A stretch of DNA of 5,180 nt from Lentisphaerota bacterium (lineage in GTDB: Bacteria; Verrucomicrobiota; Lentisphaeria; Oligosphaerales; Oligosphaeraceae): contig JAAZKQ010000309.1 of the NCBI GenBank assembly GCA_012799755.1, forward strand, positions 1 to 5,180, given 5' to 3'. Made by a program: the position numbers and the translations under genes. Within the stretch, counting starts at the first letter, position 1, and each line of letters begins with the position of its first letter. Positions 4,870 to 5,180 of the stretch are shown here, piece by piece. The notes beneath the pieces were generated by a model. It had not been told where the DNA came from and ran no database searches. It was given only the letters and a program-made list of their open reading frames with translations.

Positions 4870-4915
4870 CTGCCCTTGCCCTATTGGAGGCAGGGGCAGT
4901 TGCGTTGTGTTTTTG
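4870..4915 (+). terminator. Probable terminator hairpin after the XRE gene
   Basis: CTGCCCTTGCC (4870-4880) pairs with GGCAGGGGCAG (4889-4899) through 11 positions with one G-T wobble and an 8-nt loop. A T-rich but interrupted tail, TTGCGTTGTGTTTTT, follows. It sits between two convergent genes. A smaller symmetrical sequence, AGAGGCC-A-GGCCTCT (4840-4854), overlaps the last base of the XRE stop codon and may contribute. The imperfect T-tract keeps the confidence moderate. Confidence 0.5.
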
Positions 4916-4947
4916 CGCGCAAAGGGAGGGGTGCACTGGCGGGCACT

Positions 4948-5180
4948 TCAGGTCTTCTCGTAGGCGGCGCTGTGGACGCGGTTGCGCCAGCTGAAATAAC
5001 CGTGTTCCTTGCAGTTGCGCCTGGGATGGACGGCATTGCTGAGGAGGATGACCGCGAGGTCTTTTGGCGGATCAATCCAAAACGAGGTGCCGGTAAAGCC
5101 GGTGTGGCCGAAGGCCCGGGGACTGAGCTGTGTGCCGCCGGAACAGGGATTGCTGGGGCTGTCCCAGCCGAGACAGCGAC
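4948..5180 (-). CDS. Beta-lactamase-fold serine hydrolase, C-terminal part (cut by the window edge)
   Basis: The minus strand encodes the last 76 residues of a protein whose start lies beyond 5180; the stop is TGA (complement of 4948-4950). The sequence reads LGWDSPS, then SGGTQLSPRAFGHTGFTGTS, FWIDPPKDLAVILLSNAVHP and a polar tail ending SAAYEKT. HTGFTG is the third active-site element of class C beta-lactamase/DD-peptidase relatives, where His replaces the Lys of the KTG box, as in many EstB-like serine hydrolases. The FWIDP...VILLSNAVHP strand is the family's usual C-terminal beta strand. The SxxK and YxN motifs would be outside the window. Relatives act on peptidoglycan, esters or beta-lactams, and some occur beside exo-muramidase genes, so a cell-wall recycling role is possible. 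The substrate cannot be told from this part. The gene converges on the XRE gene. Confidence 0.85.
   Translation of the reverse strand, partial: RCLGWDSPSNPCSGGTQLSPRAFGHTGFTGTSFWIDPPKDLAVILLSNAVHPRRNCKEHGYFSWRNRVHSAAYEKT

Overview
The window looks like a chromosomal segment of a Gram-negative, moderately GC-rich bacterium. The evidence is a secreted TolB-type protein, sigma70-like promoters, strong Shine-Dalgarno sites and several intrinsic terminators. The dispersed GC-rich hairpin repeats and the 18-bp 'TCCACC/TGTCCACAGAG' minisatellite recall genomes of the Lentisphaerota and other PVC bacteria. That placement is from memory and is only an inference.

Left third (1-1386), accessory in character. 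A truncated copy of a structured repeat (A, 1-73) is followed by a perfect 14-bp palindrome, a promoter, a small orphan gene with an excellent ribosome binding site (237-572) and a clean terminator. Next, on the minus strand, comes the 3' remnant of a possibly phage-derived gene (622-831). Its upstream part has been replaced by a minisatellite block, an inverted copy of the structured repeat (B, 907-1050) and a main minisatellite array (1063-1260). Repeats A and B face each other and flank the orphan gene plus the gene remnant. A hairpin base pair differs between them but stays paired in both.

Middle (1387-3698), housekeeping in character. A PLP-dependent cysteine synthase gene (cysK-like) is followed 86 nt later by a tolB-like gene for a periplasmic beta-propeller protein, then a strong terminator. 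No terminator is visible between the two, so they may be co-transcribed, although their functions are unrelated.

Right part (3699-5180). About 660 bp without a convincing gene holds a third hairpin-rich repeat (C, 3880-3965), a long perfect inverted repeat (4163-4216) and a promoter. These lead to a Cro/C1-type (XRE) regulator gene (4358-4840). Converging on it from the right edge is the 3' end of a beta-lactamase-fold serine hydrolase gene (4948-5180, minus strand), which is cut by the window.

I see no complete new multi-gene system. The most interesting material is the repeat-flanked cassette on the left and the minisatellite/repeat nesting that has replaced the front of a gene.
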